This document shows positions 1-6,667 of a DNA stretch of 15,689 bases, piece by piece (position 1 is the first letter of the stretch; every line of letters begins with the position of its first letter). The DNA comes from an uncultured Pseudomonadota bacterium (GTDB taxonomy: Bacteria > Bdellovibrionota_B > Oligoflexia > Oligoflexales > Bog-1112). A program made the translations under genes and the position numbers. The stretch covers positions 1-15,689 of the forward strand of contig CALBMD010000507.1 in assembly GCA_937896265.1 (NCBI GenBank), in the 5' to 3' direction. Below the pieces are notes generated by a model. The model did no database searches, was not told where the DNA came from, and worked only from the letters and a program-made list of their open reading frames with translations.

Positions 1-935
1 CGTACAAACGCCAAATTGGCACAAAGTCCAGTACCAAAACAGACACTGCACCCAACTCCCTCTGCAAGGATTGCCCTCCCCTTGCAAATTTCGCACCCAC
101 CGAGCGCCTGCGGTAAGAAATGACGTAGGTCCATTTTGCGCCAATGATAGCCACACACTCCACAACCATGCCGCCCCGTAAAAGTAAAAGAAGAGCTTTG
201 GATATTTTTTGCCGCATCAAGAATAAAATACTCCAAAAAGCCTTCCCCCTCTTTAAGAGCAAGCTCGATGCTACGCAATAAACGAGAAGAATTTGTCGGC
301 TTGACGCTCACATAGTCAATGACTAGATTCAAGCTATGTTTCTTATCAGGTGAAATATACGGCTTAGGTGTTAAAGAGAAGACTTCTCCATTGAGCACAA
401 TGCGCAAATAGCCTTTCTCAATATACTGGGCCAGTTCTCGATCCAATTTCCCCTTTTGTTCTTTAACAATAGGGGCTGTAAGTAAAAGCAGCTCCCCTGC
501 ATGTTTTGCAAAAAGAGTTTCAAGCAGTTTCTCTGGTGTTTGTGCTGTTGTTGGCTGGTTATGATCAGGACAAAAATACTCACCAAATTTGGCTAACCAA
601 AGACCTAAAAGCTCTCCCAACCTAGTATGTGTAGCAACACTAGCTCGCAATGAAGGATTTTGTTCGCGCTGTGAAAGAAAAATAACTGGACTTAAGCCTT
701 CAATTTTTTCTACTTTTACCTTGCTGCCCAATGAAAAAAACTCACGTTCTCGATAGCTTAACGTGTCAAAAAACTGCGCTTGGGCTGCTCTCACAAGCGT
801 ATCTATAACTAGAGAGCTCTTACCAGAGCCAGAAACACCGGTGACGACAGTGATAGCATTTTTAGGGATTTGCACATCAATGTGCTTGAGGTTATTTTCG
901 AAAGCACCTAGAATGTTGATCGTGCCGTTATTCAT
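1..935 (-). CDS. UvrA-like excinuclease ABC ATPase, compact paralogue, partial (N-terminal 311 codons)
   Basis: Reading the minus strand from ATG at 935-933 gives an open frame to the left edge with no stop, so the C-terminal part lies outside the window. Residues 33-41 are a UvrA-type Walker A (GVSGSGKSS). The family motif IEGLSP is at 78-83. A stretch with UvrB-binding-domain character (QTPEKLLETL and following) precedes a zinc finger with Cys258, Cys261, Cys281 and Cys284; the 19-residue gap between the pairs is the one seen in canonical UvrA. UvrA proteins recognise DNA damage in nucleotide excision repair. Oddly, a second pair (Cys296, Cys299) follows after only 11 residues, in a context like the CxxCxGTRL motif that in canonical UvrA lies about 110 residues further on, so that intervening segment is missing. 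The start overlaps the folB stop as ATGA, implying translational coupling. UvrA superfamily membership is confident. Whether it does repair or acts as a paralogue in transport or resistance is open. Confidence 0.88.
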   Translation of the reverse strand, partial: MNNGTINILGAFENNLKHIDVQIPKNAITVVTGVSGSGKSSLVIDTLVRAAQAQFFDTLSYREREFFSLGSKVKVEKIEGLSPVIFLSQREQNPSLRASVATHTRLGELLGLWLAKFGEYFCPDHNQPTTAQTPEKLLETLFAKHAGELLLLTAPIVKEQKGKLDRELAQYIEKGYLRIVLNGEVFSLTPKPYISPDKKHSLNLVIDYVSVKPTNSSRLLRSIELALKEGEGFLEYFILDAAKNIQSSSFTFTGRHGCGVCGYHWRKMDLRHFLPQALGGCEICKGRAILAEGVGCSVCFGTGLCANLAFV

Positions 936-1294
936 ATAAATAGATGCCGCACCTTAACCCTAGCGCCTTTTAAGGCATTACCGGGAAATTTTGTTTTCTC
1001 AACAGAGATATCTAACTTCAAGATACCCTTACAGTTATCTTTCAAAACTTGCCCTAAAATCAAAACAACATCTTCTATCAACGCAAACTTTTTATTTACA
1101 AGGGTCTTGTCTATCACGGTGCAAACATAGCCATAATCGACGGTTTGACTAAGTTCAACATTCTGTCCAGGCTTCACTACTGGAGTGGCTATCTCCATAA
1201 CAAGGCTAATAAGAGCATTTTGTATCTGCTCTTGCTCTTCAGGATAAATACCAAGAAATAGGGCCGCGGGGTAGTTTTCTACATAGATCTGCAT
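932..1294 (-). CDS. folB: Dihydroneopterin aldolase family protein (FolB-like)
   Basis: The 120-residue product has the length and motif order of the FolB fold. Residues 15-22 (GIYPEEQE) match the usual G-(IV)-Y-x-x-E region that carries the active-site glutamate. VDY at 52-54 holds the conserved tyrosine, and LIE at 72-74 matches the (AL)(LV)E motif before the long helix. Near the end, ISVEKTKFPG at 96-105 corresponds to the catalytic-lysine strand, written SKPGA in E. coli; the replacement of the usual (S/K)KP by EKTKFP makes this a divergent member. FolB converts 7,8-dihydroneopterin to 6-hydroxymethyl-dihydropterin and glycolaldehyde in cytosolic folate synthesis. The AGGAGG at 1314-1309 lies 14 bases from the ATG, which is rather far. 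The gene sits 9 bases after aacS and overlaps the uvrA-like gene by four bases, so it is probably translated from a shared mRNA. No other folate gene is adjacent, so a pterin epimerase or other FolB-fold role is possible. Confidence 0.82.
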   Translation of the reverse strand: MQIYVENYPAALFLGIYPEEQEQIQNALISLVMEIATPVVKPGQNVELSQTVDYGYVCTVIDKTLVNKKFALIEDVVLILGQVLKDNCKGILKLDISVEKTKFPGNALKGARVKVRHLFI

Positions 1295-1303
1295 CTAGAT
1301 TAC

Positions 1304-3238
1304 TCAAGCCTCCTGAAAGATCTGCTCCAGCTTTAGTGCATAAGGTTCATACTCAGCTAAAACCTTTGGGTTAAGCAAAGATGACAAGTTAGCAACAGGC
1401 TGGCGATGAATAGTATTTTTTACGGCTAACTCAACTTTTTTACCGTTAAGAGTATAGGGGATCTCTGTTACTGCAAATATCTTAGCAGGAACATGCCTTG
1501 GCGAGAGATTTACACGGATAGTTTTAGCGATGCTGTCGGCAAAACTCTGTGAAAAATTGACCCCTTGAGTCATAACTACGAACAAAATGACATAAACTTC
1601 TTCCTTTATCTCATAGCCGACAACCACACAATCTTTGATGCCATCAATGGATTCAACGCATCGGTAAATCTCGCTTGTGCCAATACGAACACCACTTGGG
1701 TTAAGCGTAGCATCGCTTCGCCCAAAGATTTGAATCCGAAAATCTTTGTCTATACTTATAAAATCACCGTGACGCCAAACATCCTTACCCGGGTAATGAG
1801 TAAAATAGCTTTTCTGATAACGACTACCATCAGCATCATTTAAAAAATAAACAGGCATAGAGACAAAGGGCTTCGTACAGACCATTTCACCTTTTTCCCC
1901 AATGCCAGGCTTACCTTCAGCTGTCCATGCTTCAACAGCCATACCAAGCCCTGGCCCTTGTACCTCACCGGCATAGACAGGCAAATTGGGATTTCCCAAT
2001 ATAAAACAGGAAACGATATCAGTTCCCCCGGAAATAGATGCTAAATGAATGTCTTCCTTTATATGTTGATAAACATACCGATAGAGATCTTCCGAAAGCA
2101 CTGAACCTGTCGATAAAATCGTTCGAAGAGAGTTTAGTTTGTGGCTTACTTTTGGCGAGCAACCAAGAGATTTCAGGGTCGCAAGATACCTTGGGCTCAG
2201 GCCAAAGGCTGTGATCTGCTCTTCATCGCAGATATCAAATAGAGTTTCTACTTTAGGAAAAGTAGGTGAACCATCGAATGTAACAAGCTTAGCTCCTGAA
2301 CCTAGACCTGTCGCTAACCAATTCCACATCATCCAGCCACAGGTAGTAAAAAAGAAAAGACAATCATCACGGCGCAGGTCACAGTGCAAAAGATGCTCTT
2401 TTCTGTGCTGCAAGAGGGTTCCTCCGACACCATGAACAATTCCTTTGGGAATACCTGTCGTTCCAGAAGAAAAAAGGATATATAAAGGATCTGAAAACTC
2501 AACCGATTCAAAATAAAGTTCAGCTTCGCCTTGATCTTTGATAAAAGAAGTAAATTCGTCACCAAGAAAAATAACCTTAGTAGCTGCGCCTAGCTGCTTT
2601 TGGATAGCGTTCACTTTACTACGACAATCAAAAAGCTTGCTATTATACTGGTACTCCTTCGTTGCAAAAAGAACTTTGGGGGAAAGTTGTCCTAAACGAT
2701 CAAGAGCGCCTTCAGCGCCAAAATCAGGTGAGCAGCTGGCCCAAACAGCACCCAAGCTAGCTGTTGCAAGCATACCAAGAATAGCTTCAGGACCGTTTGT
2801 TACCATACCGCAGACGCGATCACCTTTTGCCACTCCCAGACGACGAAGCCCTAAAGCAAGGCTAGCAACCTGCCTTTTAAACTCTTGATCTGAGAAACTC
2901 GTGCTAGTTTTTCCTTCTTCATAGCTAGCTAGAACAACACCCTCTTTAAGGTTCGCCAAAATGTTTTTTGCAAAATTCAAATGTGCCCCAGGGAACCAAC
3001 GCCCATGACGAAATGTTGGACCCCCTCGGAAAACCAGATTTGACGGCTGATCCCAGATGATTTTGGCAAAGTCAGCAAAAATAGACCAAAATTGCAGGTT
3101 ATGCTGCACTGACCAACGATAAAGATCGGGCCAATTCTGAAAAGACCGATCAATCCTTGCCTCGACAAAACGAGTAAAAGCGGTCATTTGAGATTTAGCA
3201 ACACGCTCTGCCGAAGGGGACCAGAGAGGATCTACCAT
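1304..3238 (-). CDS. aacS: Acetoacetate-CoA ligase (acetoacetyl-CoA synthetase)
   Basis: The 644-residue product matches the usual length of about 650 of acetoacetyl-CoA synthetase, an ANL-superfamily cytosolic enzyme. It makes acetoacetyl-CoA from acetoacetate, ATP and CoA in ketone-body and poly-hydroxybutyrate-related metabolism. The N-terminal block (LWSPSAE at 5-11, WPDLYRWSV at 36-44) is characteristic of this subfamily. The AMP-binding A3 motif is at 255-270 (LFSSGTTGIPKGIVHG), followed by the subfamily-typical CGWMMWNW at 300-307. SGGTDIVSCF marks the acyl-pocket and adenine-binding region. The C-terminal domain ends with TLNGKKVE near 596-603, where Lys600 is the expected catalytic lysine. 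All expected motifs are intact. An AGAAGG lies 10 bases before the ATG at 3238. The gene follows the ImmA-like gene by 31 bases and precedes folB by 9, so it is the second gene of a minus-strand operon-like run. Function is confident from motif order. Confidence 0.95.
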   Translation of the reverse strand: MVDPLWSPSAERVAKSQMTAFTRFVEARIDRSFQNWPDLYRWSVQHNLQFWSIFADFAKIIWDQPSNLVFRGGPTFRHGRWFPGAHLNFAKNILANLKEGVVLASYEEGKTSTSFSDQEFKRQVASLALGLRRLGVAKGDRVCGMVTNGPEAILGMLATASLGAVWASCSPDFGAEGALDRLGQLSPKVLFATKEYQYNSKLFDCRSKVNAIQKQLGAATKVIFLGDEFTSFIKDQGEAELYFESVEFSDPLYILFSSGTTGIPKGIVHGVGGTLLQHRKEHLLHCDLRRDDCLFFFTTCGWMMWNWLATGLGSGAKLVTFDGSPTFPKVETLFDICDEEQITAFGLSPRYLATLKSLGCSPKVSHKLNSLRTILSTGSVLSEDLYRYVYQHIKEDIHLASISGGTDIVSCFILGNPNLPVYAGEVQGPGLGMAVEAWTAEGKPGIGEKGEMVCTKPFVSMPVYFLNDADGSRYQKSYFTHYPGKDVWRHGDFISIDKDFRIQIFGRSDATLNPSGVRIGTSEIYRCVESIDGIKDCVVVGYEIKEEVYVILFVVMTQGVNFSQSFADSIAKTIRVNLSPRHVPAKIFAVTEIPYTLNGKKVELAVKNTIHRQPVANLSSLLNPKVLAEYEPYALKLEQIFQEA

Positions 3239-3269
3239 GGCTTAGCTACCTTCTGTTTGGCACCACAAG

Positions 3270-3971
3270 CTAGATATCGACAGAATCATCTATCTTTTTT
3301 GCTATGCGGCGCAGTTTAGAAAAACCACGTTGAGGTTTGGTACTATCTACCTTTTGTAGCCTATTTTCTGCAGGCAAGCTATTTGAAAGCACAGGACTCG
3401 GTCTTGGTTGATCACTCAGCTCCTCAATACGACGCAAGATAAAAGACAAAGGCATGTTAAAAACTGAAACCAAATCCTGGGGTTTATAGCCTTTTGCCAA
3501 AGCAGCCTTTACGAGTGCTTTCGGGGCTAAAATTGCTGCAGCAAAAAGATCGGCTTTCCTTTCGTGAGCTTGGATAGACTCTGTTTGCTCCCCAAGATAG
3601 CGTTTTATCGGTGAATCATCCTCGTAAAGGCCTAGTCTAGTGCTTTTGCCAGCAATGAGATCTTCTTGAATATCGATAAAAAGATGCCCCAATATGTGAG
3701 CTAAGAGAAAGCGCCGTTCATGGTCTTTGACAATATGGTTCACGACAATTCGAGGCCTTATCTGCCCATTTCTATCTTCAATAACTAAGGCTGCTTTATA
3801 CCCCAACTCCAGAGAGTGACAGAGAACCCCACAGTTTTGCAAGAGCAAGTCAAGCTTAAGTGAAGGGATTCTAGCTTTAGGACCGAGATAGTATTGCCTG
3901 ACAACCAAGGCAAGTTTCTCTACATCATCCTCTTTGACTATGGCTTGAATCTGCGGAAAAATAGTAAACAT
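3270..3971 (-). CDS. ImmA/IrrE (M78) metallopeptidase-like protein with degenerate HExxH
   Basis: The 233-residue product has the plan of the ImmA/IrrE (DUF955, peptidase M78) family: an N-terminal part with a basic substrate-side strand (PRIVVNHIV at 73-81), the zinc helix FLLAHILGHLF at 88-98, a downstream third-ligand helix ERKADLFAAAILAP at 137-150, and a C-terminal helix set (DLVSVFNMPLSFILRRIEEL) like the wing that follows the peptidase core. His92, His96 and Glu137 keep the metal-ligand positions. The catalytic glutamate of HExxH is Ile93 here (ATA codon), so hydrolysis is unlikely; the protein may be a pseudoprotease that senses or binds. Family members often pair with an HTH regulator and cleave it, but no HTH gene is adjacent. 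Residues 185-233 form a basic, low-complexity tail. SD-like GAGGTGAAGG lies directly before ATG at 3971. This is the first gene of the minus-strand run. The family call is good; the biological role is unknown. Confidence 0.82.
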   Translation of the reverse strand: MFTIFPQIQAIVKEDDVEKLALVVRQYYLGPKARIPSLKLDLLLQNCGVLCHSLELGYKAALVIEDRNGQIRPRIVVNHIVKDHERRFLLAHILGHLFIDIQEDLIAGKSTRLGLYEDDSPIKRYLGEQTESIQAHERKADLFAAAILAPKALVKAALAKGYKPQDLVSVFNMPLSFILRRIEELSDQPRPSPVLSNSLPAENRLQKVDSTKPQRGFSKLRRIAKKIDDSVDI

Positions 3972-4292
3972 CCTTCACCTCACTTTTGGTTCAATCCCCT
4001 TTATCTTAACAAAACTGATGAAAGAATTTCCCAGTAGCAATAAATTTTTTTTGCATTTTGGAAACATCAATAGTCTTTTTCTCTTGTCTGTAAGGAGGAT
4101 TTTAGCTTTAATTATATGCTGATTGATCTGTCATCTTTGTTAGTAAATTTTTGATTCAGTGGTCGCAGAAAATTATTTCAACGGTTTCGAATGTAAAAAG
4201 ATAAATTTCCCGAACCCTTTATGCTATTATTAATGAAAGAGTGTCGTTTTATTTGCTGATGAAGCTTGCGTCCCTACATCAAATAAGCGATA

Positions 4293-4298
4293 TATAAT
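4293..4298 (+). promoter_or_regulatory. Candidate -10 box (TATAAT)
   Basis: A perfect TATAAT lies about 150 bases before the histone-like gene. The expected -35 position (about 4270-4275) reads GTCCCT, a poor match, and there is no extended -10 TG, so only half of a sigma-70 promoter is visible. If used, transcription would start near 4305 and run through the stem at 4357-4410. An activator or another sigma factor could account for the missing -35. Confidence 0.35.
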
Positions 4299-4356
4299 GA
4301 AGCGAATGTGAAGAGAGATGAAGTTGATTAAAAGATCTCTAAAAAGCGTCGCAAGA

Positions 4357-4410
4357 AAAACCCTGAAAGGGGCTAGGTAATCCCAATTTAAAATTCCCGT
4401 TCGGGGTTTT
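4357..4410 (+). promoter_or_regulatory. Leader stem-loop, possible attenuator or small-RNA terminator
   Basis: Bases 4357-4367 (AAAACCCTGAA) pair with 4400-4410 (TTCGGGGTTTT) as an 11-bp stem with one G-T pair. The base of the stem is A-run against T-run, as in intrinsic terminators. Two smaller hairpins compete with it: CCC-TGAAA-GGG at 4361-4371, and CCC-GTTC-GGG at 4396-4405, which is followed by TTTT. These alternatives share strands, so the region could switch between a terminator-like hairpin (4396-4410) and the long stem. It ends 38 bases before the TTG start of the histone-like gene. Pairing is read directly from sequence; the regulatory role is inference. Confidence 0.4.
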
Positions 4411-4448
4411 AAATAATTTTAAGAATAACTTTAGTGAGGAGATTTAAC

Positions 4449-4712
4449 TTGGCAAAAAAAGCAGCTAAAAAAGCGACTAAGAAAAAGACTACTAAGAAAA
4501 AGGCAACTAAAAAAGTAGCTAAGAAAAAGACTACTAAGAAAAAAGTAGCTAAAAAAGCAGCTAAAAAAGTAGCCAAGAAAAAGACTACTAAGAAAAAAGT
4601 AGCTAAAAAAGCAGCTAAAAAAGTAGCCAAGAAAAAGACTACTAAGAAAAAAGCAGCTAAGAAGAAAGCTGTAAGAAAAAAGAAAACTACCGCTAAAACA
4701 GCTGCCAATTAG
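4449..4712 (+). CDS. Histone H1-like lysine/alanine-rich DNA-binding protein
   Basis: The product is 87 residues, almost only Lys, Ala, Thr and Val, in KKxxKK steps (AKKAAKKATKKK and so on). It resembles bacterial histone H1-like proteins of the Hc1/Hc2 and AlgP C-terminal type, which coat and condense DNA in the nucleoid without a fixed fold. I place the start at TTG 4449 because GAGGAG (4436-4441) sits exactly 7 bases upstream and translation then begins MAKKAAKK. The upstream in-frame GTG at 4434 overlaps that ribosome-binding site and would add a non-repetitive pentapeptide. Internally the protein repeats an 18-residue unit (starting VAKKKTTKKK), encoded by a 54-bp DNA repeat. The gene stands alone, with a structured leader upstream and a stem-loop 11 bases after the stop. 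The compositional call is strong; family identity beyond 'H1-like' cannot be settled because low-complexity proteins converge. Confidence 0.85.
   Translation: MAKKAAKKATKKKTTKKKATKKVAKKKTTKKKVAKKAAKKVAKKKTTKKKVAKKAAKKVAKKKTTKKKAAKKKAVRKKKTTAKTAAN
4515..4652 (+). repeat. In-frame 54-bp tandem repeat within the histone-like gene
   Basis: The unit (beginning gtagctaagaaaaag) spans 4515-4568, repeats at 4569-4622 with one change (gct to gcc), and a third partial copy runs 4623-4652. Each unit encodes 18 residues starting VAKKKTTKKK, so gain or loss of a unit changes protein length but not frame. Near-identity at synonymous sites indicates recent duplication and a slippage-prone tract. Confidence 0.9.
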
Positions 4713-4723
4713 TCCATCTTTGT

Positions 4724-4750
4724 GCCAGAAGAGTCTCAGATTCTTCTGGC
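4724..4750 (+). terminator. Perfect 9-bp stem-loop after the histone-like gene
   Basis: GCCAGAAGA (4724-4732) pairs perfectly with TCTTCTGGC (4742-4750) around a 9-base loop, 11 bases after the stop codon. No T-tract follows (the next bases are TAGCCCCCC), so it is not a textbook intrinsic terminator. It may end transcription weakly, mark a Rho-dependent end, or protect the short mRNA from 3' decay. Confidence 0.45.
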
Positions 4751-4805
4751 TAGCCCCCCAACTCGATTTGAAATTCAAAATATCCGATAAAAAGAAAAAA
4801 GAAAC

Positions 4806-5915
4806 ATGATGCGCACTAGACTTGCTCATTTATCAAAAATGGCTATTTTTTCTGTTTGGCGACGCCTATATGCTAATTTTAGTAAAGAATTTGTTATTGG
4901 CGTTTCAGCTCTCGTTCTTTTGGGGCTTTATTATTATATTTTTAATGATTTCCTCAATAATCAGGTCAAAGACATCTCTGAAAAGATGCAAGCACTCTTC
5001 ATCAATGTCTTATCTGTACTAACTCTGGTTTTTACCAGCTTACGCACAGGGCGTCAGCTTTCGCAAGACTTAAACAGCCCAAGATCCCTTCGATTCTTTG
5101 CTAAGAGTTTGGGTGAAAACAACCTTATTCTTTTCTCTTTTGGCATATTATGGTCCTTGAGCTGCATAGCTTTTTTCCACGGCCTTGCCTGGTTTATTCT
5201 TCTTTTATTTATCTCTTGGACCAAGCTACAGATTGCAGGAACTGCTATCTGCATGGCAATGCTCAGCCTAAGTTATGCTTGTTTTACTCAAAAAAGACGT
5301 TTTAGTTTTTGGCCAAGCCTCCAAAAGAAACTATCTTCAAGGCGTTTATCTGTACTTTGCTTTTGGCGACTAAAACAAATGACCTATAAAAATGACGGAG
5401 CACAAAAAGCCATGATGCTGGCCTTTTTGACTGCCTTAGCTCATAGTATGATTAGCCCTAATCAGCATGGCCTTTTTGGTCATTGGCTCTTAGCCTTTTG
5501 TTCCGGCCTGCTGTTTGCCCTGGCTTTGATTTTTCAATGCTCCTTTGACCTTCGCTACTCTGCTTTTGAAAAAAGCCTTGGCGTCTCTCACCAGGAATAT
5601 CAAATCACACTGATTCTACTGTCTTTCATCGTCGCTTTATTAGCTGTCATAACTAACAGTGGAATCAGTTTTTTTATGATGGAAAAAACAGAACTACTAA
5701 AGATTGGCTTTCTAGCGCTAACACCCCCTATTCTTGTGCCTTTTTTAGCATTACAAATCGACGGCACAAGGGTTGGCATCCAACTACTTAGCGTCTTGCT
5801 TTTAGCTCTTTTCATAGGCACAGCTATTTGCGCTACAAACTATGCCGTTTTACTCCTTCCGATCATCGGTTACTATGGCATCCAAAGCCAGGCAAACCGC
5901 TATTATCGAGCTTAG
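4806..5915 (+). CDS. ABC transporter permease-like membrane protein
   Basis: The 369-residue product is strongly hydrophobic, with roughly eight to ten membrane-spanning stretches, for example near residues 30-48, 63-80, 125-137, 228-244, 265-284 and 322-345, and basic loops between some of them (KRRFSFWPSLQKK, SSRRLS). I do not recognise a named permease family. The assignment rests on its partner: the ABC ATPase begins 10 bases after the stop, and the stop TAG overlaps that gene's ribosome-binding AGGAG. Together they look like a two-gene exporter of the ABC-2 kind, substrate unknown. ATG codons occur at 4806 and 4809; the upstream sequence is purine-rich (aaaaaagaaac) but lacks a good Shine-Dalgarno, so the exact start is uncertain. 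It could also be an ABC-associated membrane protein of a non-classical family. Confidence 0.8.
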   Translation: MMRTRLAHLSKMAIFSVWRRLYANFSKEFVIGVSALVLLGLYYYIFNDFLNNQVKDISEKMQALFINVLSVLTLVFTSLRTGRQLSQDLNSPRSLRFFAKSLGENNLILFSFGILWSLSCIAFFHGLAWFILLLFISWTKLQIAGTAICMAMLSLSYACFTQKRRFSFWPSLQKKLSSRRLSVLCFWRLKQMTYKNDGAQKAMMLAFLTALAHSMISPNQHGLFGHWLLAFCSGLLFALALIFQCSFDLRYSAFEKSLGVSHQEYQITLILLSFIVALLAVITNSGISFFMMEKTELLKIGFLALTPPILVPFLALQIDGTRVGIQLLSVLLLALFIGTAICATNYAVLLLPIIGYYGIQSQANRYYRA

Positions 5916-5925
5916 GAGAAAAGAT

Positions 5926-6636
5926 ATGCCCTCGATCCTTAAACTCAACCAGGTAAAAAAGACCTACGGTCAGCAATTTCATCTAGGCCCTTTTAATCTT
6001 GATGTTGCTCAAGGAGATTGCCTTGCTGTCATAGGCATCAATGGGTCTGGCAAATCTACCTTCTTCCAGATGATCACGGGCAATCTTGAAGCTACCAGTG
6101 GTGAAATTTTTCTTGGTAGCCAGAAAGTAGTTATCGAACGTTTCGATCTGAAACGTCAATTTGGCTACCTTCCTCAAAACACACACCTACCGCCTTGGAT
6201 CAATGGCTTCGAAGCTCTAACCTATGCCGGATCCCTTTTAGGGATCACCGATGAGAAAATTATCGAAGCTAAGATGCAATATTGGGATTGTGCTAGCTAC
6301 CGATATACTCCTATCGATACCTGTTCCTATGGCATGCAAAAACGAATAAGCTTAGCACTGGCAACACTACATGATCCTCATTTTCTTATCTTAGATGAAC
6401 CTTTTTCTGGTCTTGATCTAAACCATACCTTCACGCTTGAAAAATACCTGCGCCAAAGACAAACAAAAAACCAGACGACACTGCTTAGTACTCATGTCAG
6501 CCCCTATATCATTCGTCTTTGCAACCGTGTTGTAGCTATTGATAAGGGGAAGGTATTTGAGCTTACAGACTGGCAGGGGCTATCTTCTGAAGAGAAAGAG
6601 CAACAAATTGAGAGAGCTGTCTTGTCATCTTCTTGA
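5926..6636 (+). CDS. ABC transporter ATP-binding protein
   Basis: The 236-residue product is a single nucleotide-binding domain. Walker A is GINGSGKST near residues 38-46, the Q-loop falls at YLPQN, and the signature is the variant SYGMQKR. Walker B with catalytic Glu is FLILDEPFSGLD, with the H-loop at LLSTH. All catalytic elements are intact. The S-x-GM-type signature is common in ABC-2 type exporters. The start at ATG 5926 is chosen because AGGAG (5914-5918) lies 7 bases upstream and the protein then begins directly with the first strand of the domain. A longer frame from 5842 would overlap the permease by 74 bases and add 28 residues with no family character. It presumably energises the permease encoded just upstream. 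Exporter direction is inferred from domain type; substrate is unknown. Confidence 0.93.
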   Translation: MPSILKLNQVKKTYGQQFHLGPFNLDVAQGDCLAVIGINGSGKSTFFQMITGNLEATSGEIFLGSQKVVIERFDLKRQFGYLPQNTHLPPWINGFEALTYAGSLLGITDEKIIEAKMQYWDCASYRYTPIDTCSYGMQKRISLALATLHDPHFLILDEPFSGLDLNHTFTLEKYLRQRQTKNQTTLLSTHVSPYIIRLCNRVVAIDKGKVFELTDWQGLSSEEKEQQIERAVLSSS

Positions 6637-6651
6637 CAAGATGATTGTCAA
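6620..6651. other. Overlapping inverted repeats between convergent genes
   Basis: Two alternative hairpins share a central arm. TCTTGTCA (6620-6627) pairs with TGACAAGA (6634-6641), and TTGACAA (6633-6639) pairs with TTGTCAA (6645-6651). They span the end of the ABC ATPase gene and the gap before the convergent prc gene, where a bidirectional transcription stop would be expected. Neither has a T-tract downstream in either direction, so terminator function is only suggested. Confidence 0.35.
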
Positions 6652-6667
6652 AAAAAGAAGAGCCCCT

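Larger units (their letters stand above)
3972..4448. other. Gene-free intergenic and leader region
   Basis: About 477 bases separate the divergent ImmA-like and histone-like genes. No frame carries a credible protein. It must hold the minus-strand promoter for the ImmA operon, but I see no convincing -35/-10 pair there. On the plus strand it contains an isolated perfect ribosome-binding sequence (AAGGAGGA, 4092-4099), a perfect TATAAT (4293-4298), an inverted repeat AGAGAT/ATCTCT (4314-4319 and 4335-4340), and the long stem at 4357-4410 described separately. The right third is structured and probably transcribed as the leader of the histone-like gene, or as a small RNA. The rest is A+T-rich with nothing I can name. 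Confidence 0.6.

Noticed and set aside
2139..2888. Plus-strand open frames within aacS
   Set aside because: Shadow frames opposite a full-length gene with all family motifs; no ribosome-binding sites or domain character.
4515..4652. Regular repeats that could suggest a CRISPR array
   Set aside because: Units are directly contiguous, in frame and without unique spacers; they encode the lysine-rich protein.
4409..4829. Long minus-strand frames with Phe/Leu-rich 'membrane protein' translations opposite the histone-like gene
   Set aside because: They are antisense readings of the AAG/AAA-rich repeat (giving CTT/TTT) and have no ribosome-binding site; the plus strand has a perfect SD and a known protein type.
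5842..5925. Upstream start for the ABC ATPase
   Set aside because: It would add 28 non-conserved residues and overlap the permease by 74 bases; ATG 5926 has AGGAG at 7 bases.
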